64,000 bases of DNA, from positions 558,001 to 622,000 of the forward strand of contig JAKZZE010000004.1 of assembly GCA_024220505.1 (NCBI GenBank), given 5' to 3'. The DNA comes from Rhizopus arrhizus (taxonomy: Eukaryota; Mucoromycota; Mucoromycetes; Mucorales; Rhizopodaceae). The notes beneath the pieces are model-generated. The model was not told the origin of the DNA. It made no database searches and saw nothing but the letters and a program-made list of their open reading frames with translations. Both the position numbers and the translations under genes were made by a program. Position 1 is the stretch's first letter. Each line of letters opens with the position of its first letter. This document shows, piece by piece, positions 22,901 through 31,262 of the stretch.

Positions 22901-24635
22901 AAGTATTTGCAACCATCTGACCCATAAACGTTGACTTTTGTTTCGTCACTGAATACCATACGTCTCCAGTCATCGCTTGTCCAGTTTTTATGCTCTTCCG
23001 CCCATGCTAGTCGTCTTGTTTGCTGAACCTTAGTCAATATAGGCTTTTTTACCTTTATCTTAGCATGGAAGTTCATGCTTTTCATAACCTTAATGGTACC
23101 TGAGTAGCTAATATTATGGCCAGTGCATACTAGATACTTATGGACAGCCTTCGCAGTCTTGAGGGTACCATTAACAACCTGCTTACGTATATAAGACTTG
23201 GTGGTAACGCTTAGAACAGCCTTTCTATCAAGGTTTGCTGTTACTCTACCAGGAGAAAACTTGTTGGCATATCTACTTAAAGTAGATTTTTTTAAATTAG
23301 GGATACGTTCCATTATCACTGAGTATGGCTTGTTTTGTAAAACCAATGATTTGATGCTTTCTTGCTTGTTTTTAGAGAGAGCGCGAACCATATGTGTAGT
23401 GATACCCCAAATCTTCGATATGTGGAGAAAGAAAAGGAAAAAAAAGTTTTGACCGGGGATAAATTAATTTTATACGTCACGTAAACTTTTTCGGCGATAG
23501 CCGGAATGGTATGACTCATAATCAGCTAAAAAGCTCTAGTGAAAATTTCATTAAATAACAAATAAAGTTATCTAGAGTTGTAGTGGAAAAATGGTTCCAA
23601 TGTTGGTTTTTGTACTTAATTTTAGTTTATTCCCGATTGTGTAACAGTGCAAACAAAATCTTTTTTCACCAATATAAGCCGCAAAAGCGCTACAAAATGC
23701 ATGTTTTTGTGAGTCGTTACCGTTTGTAGTTCAAAAGTTATAAAGCGTTAAAGTTGCGAGACGAAAACATTGGAACCATTTTTCCACCCACTGTATGTTT
23801 TCGCCCCCTTATCAACAAATGTTTAGTAGCTTACATCGACGACCTCAACGTATATTCACTTGACTATCATCAGCATCTAAATCATCTAGAACAAGTTTTT
23901 CAATGTATTCGAATTGCAAACCTAAAACTCAACCCAGAGAAATGCTTCTTTTTCAAAGATCATCTGAAGTTCTTGGGATACATGGTAACAAAAGATGGAA
24001 TACAAACTGATCCAAGCAAAATTGAAAAAATTGTTAATTATCCAATACCCAAATCTACTACTCAAGTTCGAGCCTTTTTGGGACTAGCTTCATATTACAG
24101 AAGATTCATTAAGAACTTTGCCGCTATAGCACGTCCATTGCATGATCAAACTAAAACCTCTAAAAATATCCCATGGACGCAAAAGACCACTGATTCATTT
24201 GAAAAATTAAAACAACTACTGACAACTGCACCTGTTCTAGCAAGACCCGATTTCAATAAACCCTTTTTACTTGTAACCGATGCATCAAAAGCTGGTTTAG
24301 GCTGTATCTTGACACAGTTAGACGAAAATGGACATGAACATCCAATTGTATTTGCAAGTAGAGCACTTAAGACAAACGAAGCAAATTATGCTGCAACCAA
24401 ACTAGAATGTTTAGCCGTAATATGGGCAGTAAAACAGTTTAGACCATATTTGCTAGGACAAAAATTCACTATTATCACTGATCATTCTGCGCTAAATGGA
24501 TTACTTAAAACAAGCAACCCAACAGGAATTATTGCAAGATGGATAACAATATTATCAGAATACGAATTTGAAATCAAATACCGTCCTGGAAGAGTCAATG
24601 AAAGTGCTGACTTCTTATCAAGGCTAGGATATTAA
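13948..24635 (+). CDS. gypsy1 protease-reverse transcriptase-RNase H, split by LINE2 and Mar4
   Basis: Expressed by frameshift from gag. Segments 13948-16022, 22018-22132 and 23796-24635 join in one frame of 1010 codons. The protease follows a basic linker: ALIDCGAAKTC, with Cys where most retroviral-type proteases have Ser or Thr after the catalytic Asp, then a hydrophobic LIIGNNWL segment. An acidic, Ser/Glu-rich linker comes next. RT motifs are RMVIDYRKLN, FSALDMRAGFHQV, then YIDDLNVYS after the insertions. RNase H shows LVTDASKAGLGCIL, the KLECLAVIWAV helix and ITDHSALNGL. It stops TAA at 24633, before the integrase, which is unusual because pol is normally one frame. Confidence 0.92.
16035..17375 (+). 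CDS. LINE2 ORF1, CCHC zinc-knuckle nucleic-acid-binding protein
   Basis: A 446-residue ORF1 protein, predicted to coat LINE RNA. The region 35-245 contains an alpha/beta block of the kind seen before the knuckles in fungal LINE ORF1 proteins. Two CCHC knuckles follow: CFYCHKPGHTKVDC near 255-268 and CYSCDSIEHLFRDC near 276-290. The last 120 residues are strongly acidic (EEPDDEDDSDYQPSTEEDDD). The stop TGA overlaps the ORF2 start in ATGA (17372-17375). The ATG is the first in the element, 12 nt from its 5' end. Confidence 0.92.
   Translation: MPMLHGSLTNHNPTSPSQEGPTSQSHGSNVHGPNALRSSSDLWKTFSAHARGFRGSKVTIFEDSNAKNAAHECRRAQLWIQSSELNSAVFDLAQMPITPASFFTALAAQYPDAIGAVPVRQGTTNGTVIAFDTEESRTKACTIGITIDRFTVIGTPTLKPESTIIRVSLEKLPLLRPQALTPMITSSLSKYGRVLDVGLYRDPVTQLFFGKGYVLLDTSTADGIQFLPLEHEIDLGQRRLVYASWRGMAKHCFYCHKPGHTKVDCPRLSNQKIKRCYSCDSIEHLFRDCPRRQTPATSSKRQRAEDVDLPLRTQDHNAVEQQLQSNSVTAADADIVAAQPQTNDNATILASTSNAQVDTDSQQTQEEPDDEDDSDYQPSTEEDDDSSMDECEDTDDITIDEDEVRQLQDESARDSTSSNVGLQRSGPANLDSSTTGSNPNPPAKRL
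17372..21845 (+). CDS. LINE2 ORF2: endonuclease, reverse transcriptase, zinc-binding tail; split by LTR-A2
   Basis: Segments 17372-20522 and 21187-21845 join in frame (DSKL to ILFQQ) giving 1269 residues. An APE-type endonuclease occupies about residues 1-230: LNCRG, LQETH at 42-46, GDFNHN near 147, CDHSAI near 225. Reverse transcriptase lies near 440-760: PGVDGIPYVI, LLLDQEKAYDRVH, GLRQGDPLSP and YADDILVF near 691. The C-terminal part after the LTR has a zf-RVT-like motif CIFCGRDDEDDEHFLWSWP in which the final Cys appears to be Trp. Apart from the LTR there is no disruption, so this copy was coding-competent when the LTR landed. Confidence 0.93.
20523..21181 (-). mobile_element. Solo LTR, LTR-A copy 2
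   Basis: A 659-bp sequence TGTTTAGG to CCTTAACA, clearly the same family as 307-962 but with several substitutions. Its 5-bp flanks are CAAGT (20518-20522) and CCAGT (21182-21186), a target duplication with one mismatch. It is inserted in LINE2 ORF2 without altering the flanking frame. Confidence 0.92.
22133..23793 (-). mobile_element. Tc1/mariner element Mar4, complete
   Basis: A 1661-bp element with ends CAGTGGGTGGAAAAATGGTT and the reverse complement, TA at 22131-22132 and 23794-23795. The terminal repeats are about 210 bp. Inverted internal copies of the terminal motif lie at 22322-22342 and 23584-23604. The transposase gene is uninterrupted. It is inserted in gypsy1 RT just before the YIDD motif. 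Confidence 0.95.
22360..23391 (-). CDS. Mar4 DD34E transposase, intact
   Basis: A 343-residue Tc1/mariner transposase from MVRALSKNKQ. A helix-turn-helix lies at the N-terminus (MERIPNLKKSTLSRYANKF) with a second DNA-binding region to about residue 110. The linker NWTSDDWRRM precedes the catalytic core: FSDETKVN (first Asp), FQQDNDPKHTSK (second Asp) and SPNLNPIEHIW (Glu). The end is YIDSMPDRCRAVIAAKGG. No stop or frameshift. It is closest in this window to the Mar10 transposase (same length and start region). Together with intact ends this makes Mar4 a candidate active element. Confidence 0.94.
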   Translation of the reverse strand: MVRALSKNKQESIKSLVLQNKPYSVIMERIPNLKKSTLSRYANKFSPGRVTANLDRKAVLSVTTKSYIRKQVVNGTLKTAKAVHKYLVCTGHNISYSGTIKVMKSMNFHAKIKVKKPILTKVQQTRRLAWAEEHKNWTSDDWRRMVFSDETKVNVYGSDGCKYFWSRPDDKLPPHHLDLTVKGGGGSIMVWGCITYDGPGYACWISEGIMKASDYVGILSTTLMDSLDYYDYNPQDIYFQQDNDPKHTSKLARQWFKDNNFKCDHKFNWPSQSPNLNPIEHIWRHFKLKLSAYDTRAKGVHELWDCIEKEWSIFTAEDYRGYIDSMPDRCRAVIAAKGGHTRY

Positions 24636-24887
24636 GCGTACAAAAAAAATATATAACAATAATACAAAAAAAAAAAAATTATTAACCACAAACCACAAAC
24701 CAAACATTACAACATAAATCACATTACAACATCAATCATATCAAATAATCCGCAGCAACTCGAAATAAACCAATACACCAGATAAATAAACAACAAGTTC
24801 CACAATCATTGTGCCCCCAGAAATAGAAATCTAGTATCACTAAAACAGAAGTTACAAACCCTGTGCCCCCAGAAACGGAAATTAAAT
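24636..24887 (+). other. Spacer between gypsy1 RNase H and integrase ORFs
   Basis: 252 nt with several in-frame stops. It contains A-runs, a CATTACAACAT-CAATCAT direct repeat and two copies of TGTGCCCCCAGAAA (about 24810 and 24863), the second ending just before the integrase ATG. The function of the repeats is unknown. Confidence 0.7.
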
Positions 24888-26234
24888 ATGGAAACAGAAA
24901 AAATTCAACAACTAAAACATTACTTGCTCACGCTCAAGATGCCTGATCAAATATCAGATAAAATGCAAAAATACATCAAAAAAGAATCCAAGAATTATAC
25001 CATTTTTCAAGGTGTACTCTTTAGATACAACACAACAAATGGCGTTATTAGAAAAGTTCTCAATAAGAACGAAGCTCAGGAAATAATTGAAGCTTATCAT
25101 CAACATCCACTTGGAGGTCACCTTGCCTATAATAACACCTTACACAAAATTGCATCTCGTTTCTATTGGGATGGAATGAATCAGCAAATATTAGAATACG
25201 TACAAAAATGTAACAGATGTCAGATGTACGGCAGTAAATCCTTGAATGAAGAACTGTATCCAGTTCCCATATCAACAAAACCATTTGATCGTATTGCCCT
25301 TGATGTTAAACATGTACAGACCTCAAGATCTGGTTACAGATATATAATTGCAGCTATAGACTACTTGACAAAATACGTAGAAGCCAAGCCAATGAGATTC
25401 CAGACAGCATCAGAAATAGCCATCTTTCTCTATGAAGAAATTATCTGTCGACATGGATGCCCTACAATTATAGTATCAGATAATGGAAAACCCTTTTTAA
25501 GCGACTTGATACGAAAAGTTTGCCAAAATTATTCAATTATACACAAGACTACAACCCCCTATAATCCTCAGAGCAATGGTCTCATTGAAAGATTTAATCG
25601 AACTTTAGGCCAAATACTACAAAGGCGATCAGAAGATGAAAAGAAGGACTGGGATCTATACTTACCAGCAGCATTATTCGCTTACAGATCCATCAAACAG
25701 GCTACAACCAAACAAAGTCCATTCTTCTTAACATATGGATATGAGCCAAAGACACCTTTTGACATGAAACATTATCTATATGATAGAAAATCACCTAAAT
25801 TTGAAGCTACATTGTATCACCGAACCTCTCATCAAATACATAATCTTAATCGTATCAGAGAACAAGCCGCATCAGCCATAAAGACAACTCAAGCAGCACA
25901 ACGCAAAGCAATTGAAAACAAAATCTTGGATCAACGTAAAGAATTAAAGCCGCCATTCAAGCTTGGAGAATTAGTTTTATTATATAAGGACTATTTATCT
26001 ACCTCTTGGTCAGGCAAACTACAGGATAAATGGGAAGGACCTTTTATCATACACCAAATACTTGGAAAAGGCACCTACCATATCAAACATATGGATGTAC
26101 AAGATACCCGGATTAGGAGAGTCCATGGAAACCGTCTCAAGTCATACACAATGCCTAATATTAGTTGGAGAACGGACCACTTGCGAAACGTTACAAGCAT
26201 TTTGGATGTTGAAACAAATGAACTCCTCCAGTAA
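24888..26234 (+). CDS. gypsy1 integrase as a separate ORF
   Basis: A 448-residue integrase that inserts the cDNA. The N-terminal HHCC zinc domain is visible near residues 67-107 (HQHPLGGH, then CNRCQ). The core has the DD35E triad: Asp in ALDVKHV (about residue 139), Asp in SDNGKPF (198), Glu in GLIERFN (234). The C-terminal part has the GELVLLYKDY and WEGPFIIHQIL motifs of the GPF/Y module. No chromodomain follows. Its own ATG starts 252 nt after the RNase H stop, so translation must use a route other than simple read-through, such as splicing, reinitiation or a separate mRNA. Confidence 0.93.
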   Translation: METEKIQQLKHYLLTLKMPDQISDKMQKYIKKESKNYTIFQGVLFRYNTTNGVIRKVLNKNEAQEIIEAYHQHPLGGHLAYNNTLHKIASRFYWDGMNQQILEYVQKCNRCQMYGSKSLNEELYPVPISTKPFDRIALDVKHVQTSRSGYRYIIAAIDYLTKYVEAKPMRFQTASEIAIFLYEEIICRHGCPTIIVSDNGKPFLSDLIRKVCQNYSIIHKTTTPYNPQSNGLIERFNRTLGQILQRRSEDEKKDWDLYLPAALFAYRSIKQATTKQSPFFLTYGYEPKTPFDMKHYLYDRKSPKFEATLYHRTSHQIHNLNRIREQAASAIKTTQAAQRKAIENKILDQRKELKPPFKLGELVLLYKDYLSTSWSGKLQDKWEGPFIIHQILGKGTYHIKHMDVQDTRIRRVHGNRLKSYTMPNISWRTDHLRNVTSILDVETNELLQ

Positions 26235-26379
26235 ACTAAACATCTTATGAAAAAAAAAAAAAAAAAAAAAAACAATACGAAACACAAAAAAAAAAAATTG
26301 TATATATATATCCTATCAATATCAATTATTCTCAAAATTCATCAAATCAAAAAAAAAAAAGATAATAATAATAACAACA
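26235..26379 (+). other. Spacer between integrase and ORF4 of gypsy1
   Basis: 145 nt dominated by A-runs (21 A at about 26251-26271 and shorter runs) and a TATATATAT stretch. No coding potential is seen. Confidence 0.7.
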
Positions 26380-27231
26380 ATGAACTCTACTGCTCTTAAC
26401 TGTCTCTCTCTTGCTTCTGACTCAAATTCTGATATGTCAAGAGTATCGGATATGCTGTTCGTAACATGGAAGCGCTCTTATACTCCAAAGGAAGAGGATT
26501 TTCCATCCAAGGATGCTTATCGAAATGAAATCCATACAAATTATTTTAAAGAACTATACAAGAACGAAGGTTATAATTCATTGATCGTGTGCATAGATGA
26601 TTTTCTTCGAGAAAATGAATGTGAAGATGATGAAGACGTAATCTACCTGGTTGAAGGAGATCGTGCTAATACAAGATGGAATTATGCAGTAGACTGCGCC
26701 AACAAAATTCAAGACCAAGTAGAAGCCCAACGCATGTCAATCCTAGATGAGCCCATCCCTGACATCAATGTGGTTCCCATATCACCTATCTCTATGATAA
26801 AATCCTCTCAAACTTCAAGTAATATTATCGATCAAAGCATCCTAGACGCATACTTAGAAATGGACTGGGACTTTAATGGATCCAAACAAGCAATAGAAAT
26901 GTATAAAATCAAATTTACTAACACTTTTTTTGATTACCAATGTGTTCTTGATCAAGAAAGAAAACTTGCCCGACAAAAAGAACAATTGATGAAGCAATTT
27001 GCAGAAGAAGTAAACGAATGGAGTCATTTAAAATTTGAAAAGCCCACACAAGAACCAGGAAGTATCCAAAGATACCTAACCTCAAAATATAATCAACTAA
27101 AATCACTCATACCAAATGGACGAATAAATCCGAACATTATGAGAAGAATCAAAGAAGGAGACTACTGGACCCGCAAATTCAGAAGCAATCAAGCGTTCGA
27201 GGACGAACTTTTCCCCACCCGGAGGATCTGA
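26380..27231 (+). CDS. gypsy1 ORF4, accessory protein of unknown function
   Basis: A 283-residue frame between integrase and the 3' LTR, starting ATGAACTCTACTGC. I do not recognise it. It has no signal peptide and no membrane segment, which argues against an envelope protein. It has an acidic patch (NECEDDEDVIYL), conserved-looking aromatic residues (LEMDWDF), a probable coiled coil (LDQERKLARQKEQLMKQFAEE near residues 190-210) and a basic C-terminus. Its stop TGA uses the first three bases of the 3' LTR (27229-27231), so the ORF fills the space up to the LTR exactly. A fourth ORF here is not part of the usual Ty3/gypsy plan. It could be an accessory gag-like or RNA-binding protein; that is a guess. 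Confidence 0.8.
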   Translation: MNSTALNCLSLASDSNSDMSRVSDMLFVTWKRSYTPKEEDFPSKDAYRNEIHTNYFKELYKNEGYNSLIVCIDDFLRENECEDDEDVIYLVEGDRANTRWNYAVDCANKIQDQVEAQRMSILDEPIPDINVVPISPISMIKSSQTSSNIIDQSILDAYLEMDWDFNGSKQAIEMYKIKFTNTFFDYQCVLDQERKLARQKEQLMKQFAEEVNEWSHLKFEKPTQEPGSIQRYLTSKYNQLKSLIPNGRINPNIMRRIKEGDYWTRKFRSNQAFEDELFPTRRI

Positions 27232-27723
27232 AAGAAGACAAACAGTAAATATTTTGTCTTGTACCACGCCAGTTAGAAAATGAACTTCTGCGTAACAATC
27301 TATTTGAAAACGGAGTATCAACTCTTTTGCTTGAAAACCAAAAACAACACAAAATCATAAAATCCAAAAACATATAAATACCCTCATATCTTATCCCTAT
27401 TTTCACTTCACTTCACTTCACTTCACTTTACTTTTCTTTATTACAGAATATTATATTCTTTTTATCTTTTCTTTATTTTATAAACCAATAAAACCATCAA
27501 GCGTTCAAAAGAAACCCTTTGGTCTGTGTTCTATTCAAAATACTGAAGTCCCTTGAAGCTAAATCAACTTCATTGTAAACCTATTCCTAAACCTCAAGAG
27601 TTTAGCCTATTTTAACAAGATTGATCTACTTTACAAGATCTGGTGGTCACTACCGACAATACTTATTTACTTACAAAAGTAAACCCGCAAACAAGCTATA
27701 TACATAAAAAAGAAAAATTTACA
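27229..27723 (+). repeat. gypsy1 3' LTR
   Basis: A 495-bp copy of 10473-10972, starting TGAAAGAAGACAAACAG and ending ATTTACA, followed by the TTGG duplication. At the variant sites I compared it agrees with the solo LTR at 28578-29071 and not with its own 5' partner. Confidence 0.95.
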
Positions 27724-27730
27724 TTGGTAT

Positions 27731-28238
27731 TGTAACACGAACAATGATTTAGTCCCCGATACAAACATGTACAATTACAGTTTGGATGAAGAACATGAAC
27801 TTTAATTTACAGTTCAGGACAAGAGACAATAGGCACCCCATATTTTTTATATAAATAAGATGAATATTTTGAACAAAATAACAGACATTCAATAAATCAT
27901 ATTTTCTTGCGCTTAAAAAGCAATCTTTTCTTATTGGGTCACAATTACCTTTTCTTTTCTTTTTATTTTTACTTATTCTTTCTGATCTGATACCTGAATT
28001 ATCACGAATCAAGAAAGATCCCTTTTATTTTTATCTTTTATTAAATAATCTTACTCCTAACCTTATTGATCTATAAAGATCTGGTGGTCACTACTTAAAA
28101 CCAAATTACTATATCAAAAGAACTGTTAAACGTTCACTCAAGTTAATCAAACTCAAGTCATTCAAGGCTTCAAACTTCAAATTAAACAAATCTACAACAC
28201 TTTAACACAATCCAAATCCCAAGTACTAACAAGTTACA
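27731..28238 (+). mobile_element. Solo LTR, LTR-B copy 1
   Basis: A 508-bp sequence starting TGTAACACGAACAATG and ending AACAAGTTACA, with the 4-bp duplication GTAT (27727-27730 and 28239-28242). It lies 3 bp from the gypsy1 duplication. It contains the TGGTGGTCACTA word at 28082-28093. Confidence 0.9.
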
Positions 28239-28577
28239 GTATGTAACACGATTATTCCTTTGGCCTTTCAATTGTAAAATATCAACCGCAGTAGAACCGC
28301 AGTATCTTCAATAATAACATCATAGCTACAATTATCAAACATCTCCACCGCAGCAAACATAAATAATATAAATAGACCTTATAGTTATTAAATAAAGAAG
28401 GCAGCTTTTTACTACTTAATTTATCATCTGGTACCTTTATTAATTATCTTATAAAATATCAGTTCGTGATCAAGCACGACACTATATATGGATATTTGTT
28501 GTAACAAACAGGAATGAAACGTCGGAATTTAAGTCGTTGCAGTTTATAACGAACGCCTTGCAGTTTACAACAACCAC
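28239..28577 (+). repeat. Probable old LTR sequence
   Basis: Begins GTATGTAACACGATTATTCC, like an LTR start of the TGTAACACG type, and has three ACCGCAG words and an ATAAATAG element. It has no ORF. It may be the host element into which the neighbouring LTRs inserted. Boundaries are uncertain. Confidence 0.4.
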
Positions 28578-29071
28578 TGAAAGAAGACAAACAGTAAATA
28601 TTTCTTTTGTACCACGCCAGTTAGAAAATGAACTTCTGCGTAACAATCTATTTGAAAACGGAGTATCAACTCTTTTGCTTGAAAACCAAAAACAACACAA
28701 AATCATAAAATCCAAAAACATATAAATACCCTCATATCTTATCCCTATTTTCACTTCACTTCACTTCACTTCACTTTACTTTTCTTTATTACAGAATATT
28801 ATATTCTTTTTATCTTTTCTTTATTTTATAAACCAATAAAACCATCAAGCGTTCAAAAGAAACCCTTTGGTCTGTGTTCTATTCAAAATACTGAAGTCCC
28901 TTGAAGCTAAATCAACTTCATTGTAAACCTATTCCTAAACCTCAAGAGTTTAGCCTATTTTAACAAGATTGATCTACTTTACAAGATCTGGTGGTCACTA
29001 CCGACAATACTTATTTACTTACAAAAGTAAACCCGCAAACAAGCTATATACATAAAAAAGAAAAATTTACA
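28578..29071 (+). mobile_element. Solo LTR of the gypsy1 family
   Basis: A 494-bp LTR nearly identical to 27229-27723, with a 4-bp duplication CCAC (28574-28577 and 29072-29075). The main difference seen is TTTCTTTTG in place of TTTTGTCTTG near its start. Confidence 0.94.
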
Positions 29072-29108
29072 CCACCTTACACTATACAACAACCGCCTCT
29101 TATGTTAT

Positions 29109-29672
29109 TGTAACACGAACAATGGTTTAGTCCCCGATACAGTTTGGATGAAGAACATGAACTGTAATTTACAGTTCAGAACAATGATGATCACAAGAAC
29201 AAATTTTGATGTCCAGCGACATTGATGTCATTCGACATAAACAATAAGCCACGCCAAATTTTATATAAATAAGATGAATATTTTTAACCAAAATACAGAC
29301 ATCCAATTTGAATCCAATTCACATTCAATAAATCAAATCTTCTCGCGCTTAAAAGCAATCTATTCTTATTGGGTCACAATTACCTTTTCTTTTCTTTTAT
29401 TTTTACTTATTCTTTCTGATCTGATACCTGAATTATCACGAATCAAGAAAGACCCCTTTTATTTTTATCTTTTATAAAATAATCTTACTCTTAACCTTAT
29501 TGATCTATAAAGATCTGGTGGTCACTACTTAAAACCAAATTACTCTATCAAAAGAACTGTTAAACGTTCAATCAAGTTAATCAAACTCAAGTCATTCAAG
29601 GCTTCAAACTTCAAATTAAACAAATCTACAACACTTTAACACAATCCAAATCCCAAGTACTAACAAGTTACA
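29109..29672 (+). mobile_element. Solo LTR, LTR-B copy 2
   Basis: A 564-bp relative of 27731-28238, TGTAACACGAACAATG to AACAAGTTACA, with the 4-bp duplication TTAT (29105-29108 and 29673-29676). It has an extra segment around 29180-29250 (GATGTCCAGCGACATTGATG) that is missing from copy 1. The TGGTGGTCACTA word is at 29516-29527. Confidence 0.92.
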
Positions 29673-30161
29673 TTATAACAACCATTCAAAATACCAAAAA
29701 CAGAACAAAATCATAAAACCCAAAAACATATAAATAACCTCACATAATAATCTCAAAAAATATTACTTCACTTCTAACTTCCTAACTTCTCTCTTATTTT
29801 ATTTTTACTTTTTCTTTTTATCAAATAAATATTCTTTCAAAGAGGCAAACTATCTCTTATTTTATTTAATATCAAGAACAAGAAGTCCCTTGAAGCTATT
29901 ATACTTCATTGTAAATCCCCTTTTTTATTTTACTTTATCTTTTTATTTTTATTCTACCTTAACTAAAACAGTTTGATCTACTTTATAAGATCTGGTGGTC
30001 ACTATAACAAGCGAATCAAGCCAATCCAACTCATATAAAAGCAATTATTATACCAATTACAACTTAAATCTGTTTATTTAAACCTCAACTCAACACACTC
30101 AAGCGAACTAGTAAGAATTTATTACATTGTGTTGCTTTCCTTTGTCGCATTTTTATTCTAT
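29673..30161 (+). repeat. LTR remnant with the TGGTGGTCACTA word
   Basis: Shares AAGTCCCTTGAAGCTATTATACTTC-type sequence, TTTGATCTACTTTATAAGATC and TGGTGGTCACTA (29993-30004) with the gypsy1 LTR, but is otherwise diverged. It has no ORF and its ends are not defined. Confidence 0.6.
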
Positions 30162-31000
30162 TGTAACACGAACAATGATTTAGTCCTCGATACAAACATG
30201 TACAATTACAGTTTGGATGAAGAACATGAACTTTAATTTACTGTTGTAGCTATGATTATGAAGATTTGAACTCCGAAACTTCTTTCAAGCTTTAATTTTT
30301 GACGTTTTGTAAATCACTTTACAAATTGTCATTATTTTTCCTATTTGACAAATTTTTAACCTTTTGATATTTTTTTAACCTTTTGATATTTTTTTTAACC
30401 TTTTGATATTTTTTTACCTTTTGATATTTTTTTTTTTACCTTTTGATATTTTTACATTTTGTAAAAATTGAATTTTATATTTTTGCCTATAAAAAGCCCA
30501 GCTTTTTATTCTTTTGACTTTACTTTTCTTGACTTACCTCAACTTGCCTTTTTAACAATATAAATATATTTTATCAATAAACCAAGTATCCTTATCTCTG
30601 AATCTTTTGATATAACACTCTTAAAATACAAGCAAGACAAGTCCCTTGAAGCCAATTATCTTCATTGTAAATCCTTTTAATACTCTTATCAAGTTATCTG
30701 AATATAAAACAAGTTTGATCTACTTAACAAGATCTGGTGGTCACTTACAAGCGAACCTAATATCAATACTCTACCCAACTCTTATTTTTCTATCCATTTT
30801 CATCAACTTTACTCTATTTCAAAACCATTAACTCTTACAAGCCATTGAAGCAACACAAAAATTACAGTACTGTTGTAGCACAAATGATGAAATTTTGGAT
30901 CTGGAGAACAATGATGATCACAAGAATAAATTTTGATGTCCAGCGACGTTGATGTCGTTCGACATAGATAGCAAACAACATAAACAATAAGCCACTGTAA
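30162..31000 (+). mobile_element. LTR-B copy 3, interrupted by another LTR (LTR-D)
   Basis: LTR-B sequence runs 30162-30241 (TGTAACACGAACAATG start) and resumes at about 30905 with the GATGTCCAGCGACGTTGATG segment seen in copy 2. Between them, 30242-30866 is a second LTR (starts TGTTGTAGC, ends AAAATTACA) with four to five tandem units of ACCTTTTGATATTTTTTT near 30355-30455 and the TGGTGGTCACT word at 30735. Its 4-bp flanks (TTAC and GTAC) differ at one base. Confidence 0.65.
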
Positions 31001-31262
31001 CACAATGCAGCAAACTTTTGCAGCATTTGACTTTTCTCTCTCCAACTAATTCAAATCCAGGAAAATACAAACAAATACGTTGTAACACACACAATGGGAA
31101 AATATTAAAAAATTGTACCACAAGAATTGAATGAATACAGACAACTGTATGAATACAGACAGTGTCTGAATTCAGATGGTTATGTAGATTCGTACAAAAA
31201 TTTTTTTCACACTAAAAACCAAAAACAACAGATAATCAAAAAATTCAAAAAACATATAAATA
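31001..31262 (+). repeat. LTR debris
   Basis: Contains another TGTAACAC start (31080) and words shared with the gypsy1 LTR (ACCAAAAACAACA, AACATATAAATA). It is cut at 31263 by Mar5. No gene seen. Confidence 0.5.

Larger units (their letters stand above)
10473..27723 (+). mobile_element. gypsy1, complete Ty3/gypsy retrotransposon with nested insertions
   Basis: Bounded by two LTRs of 500 and 495 bp and a perfect 4-bp target duplication TTGG (10469-10472 and 27724-27727). Order: LTR, primer-binding site, gag, frameshift site, protease-RT-RNase H, separate integrase ORF, a fourth ORF, LTR. RT-RNase H before integrase defines Ty3/gypsy. Later insertions are Mar3 (12114-13751), LINE2 (16023-22001) and Mar4 (22133-23793). 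After their removal the element is about 8 kb and every ORF is open. Confidence 0.95.

Noticed and set aside
26380..27231. ORF4 as an envelope gene
   Set aside because: No signal peptide, no membrane segment, and few cysteines.
28240..28577. A small RNA gene with repeated ACCGCAG words
   Set aside because: No fold or polymerase III boxes found; LTR-like start favours an old LTR.
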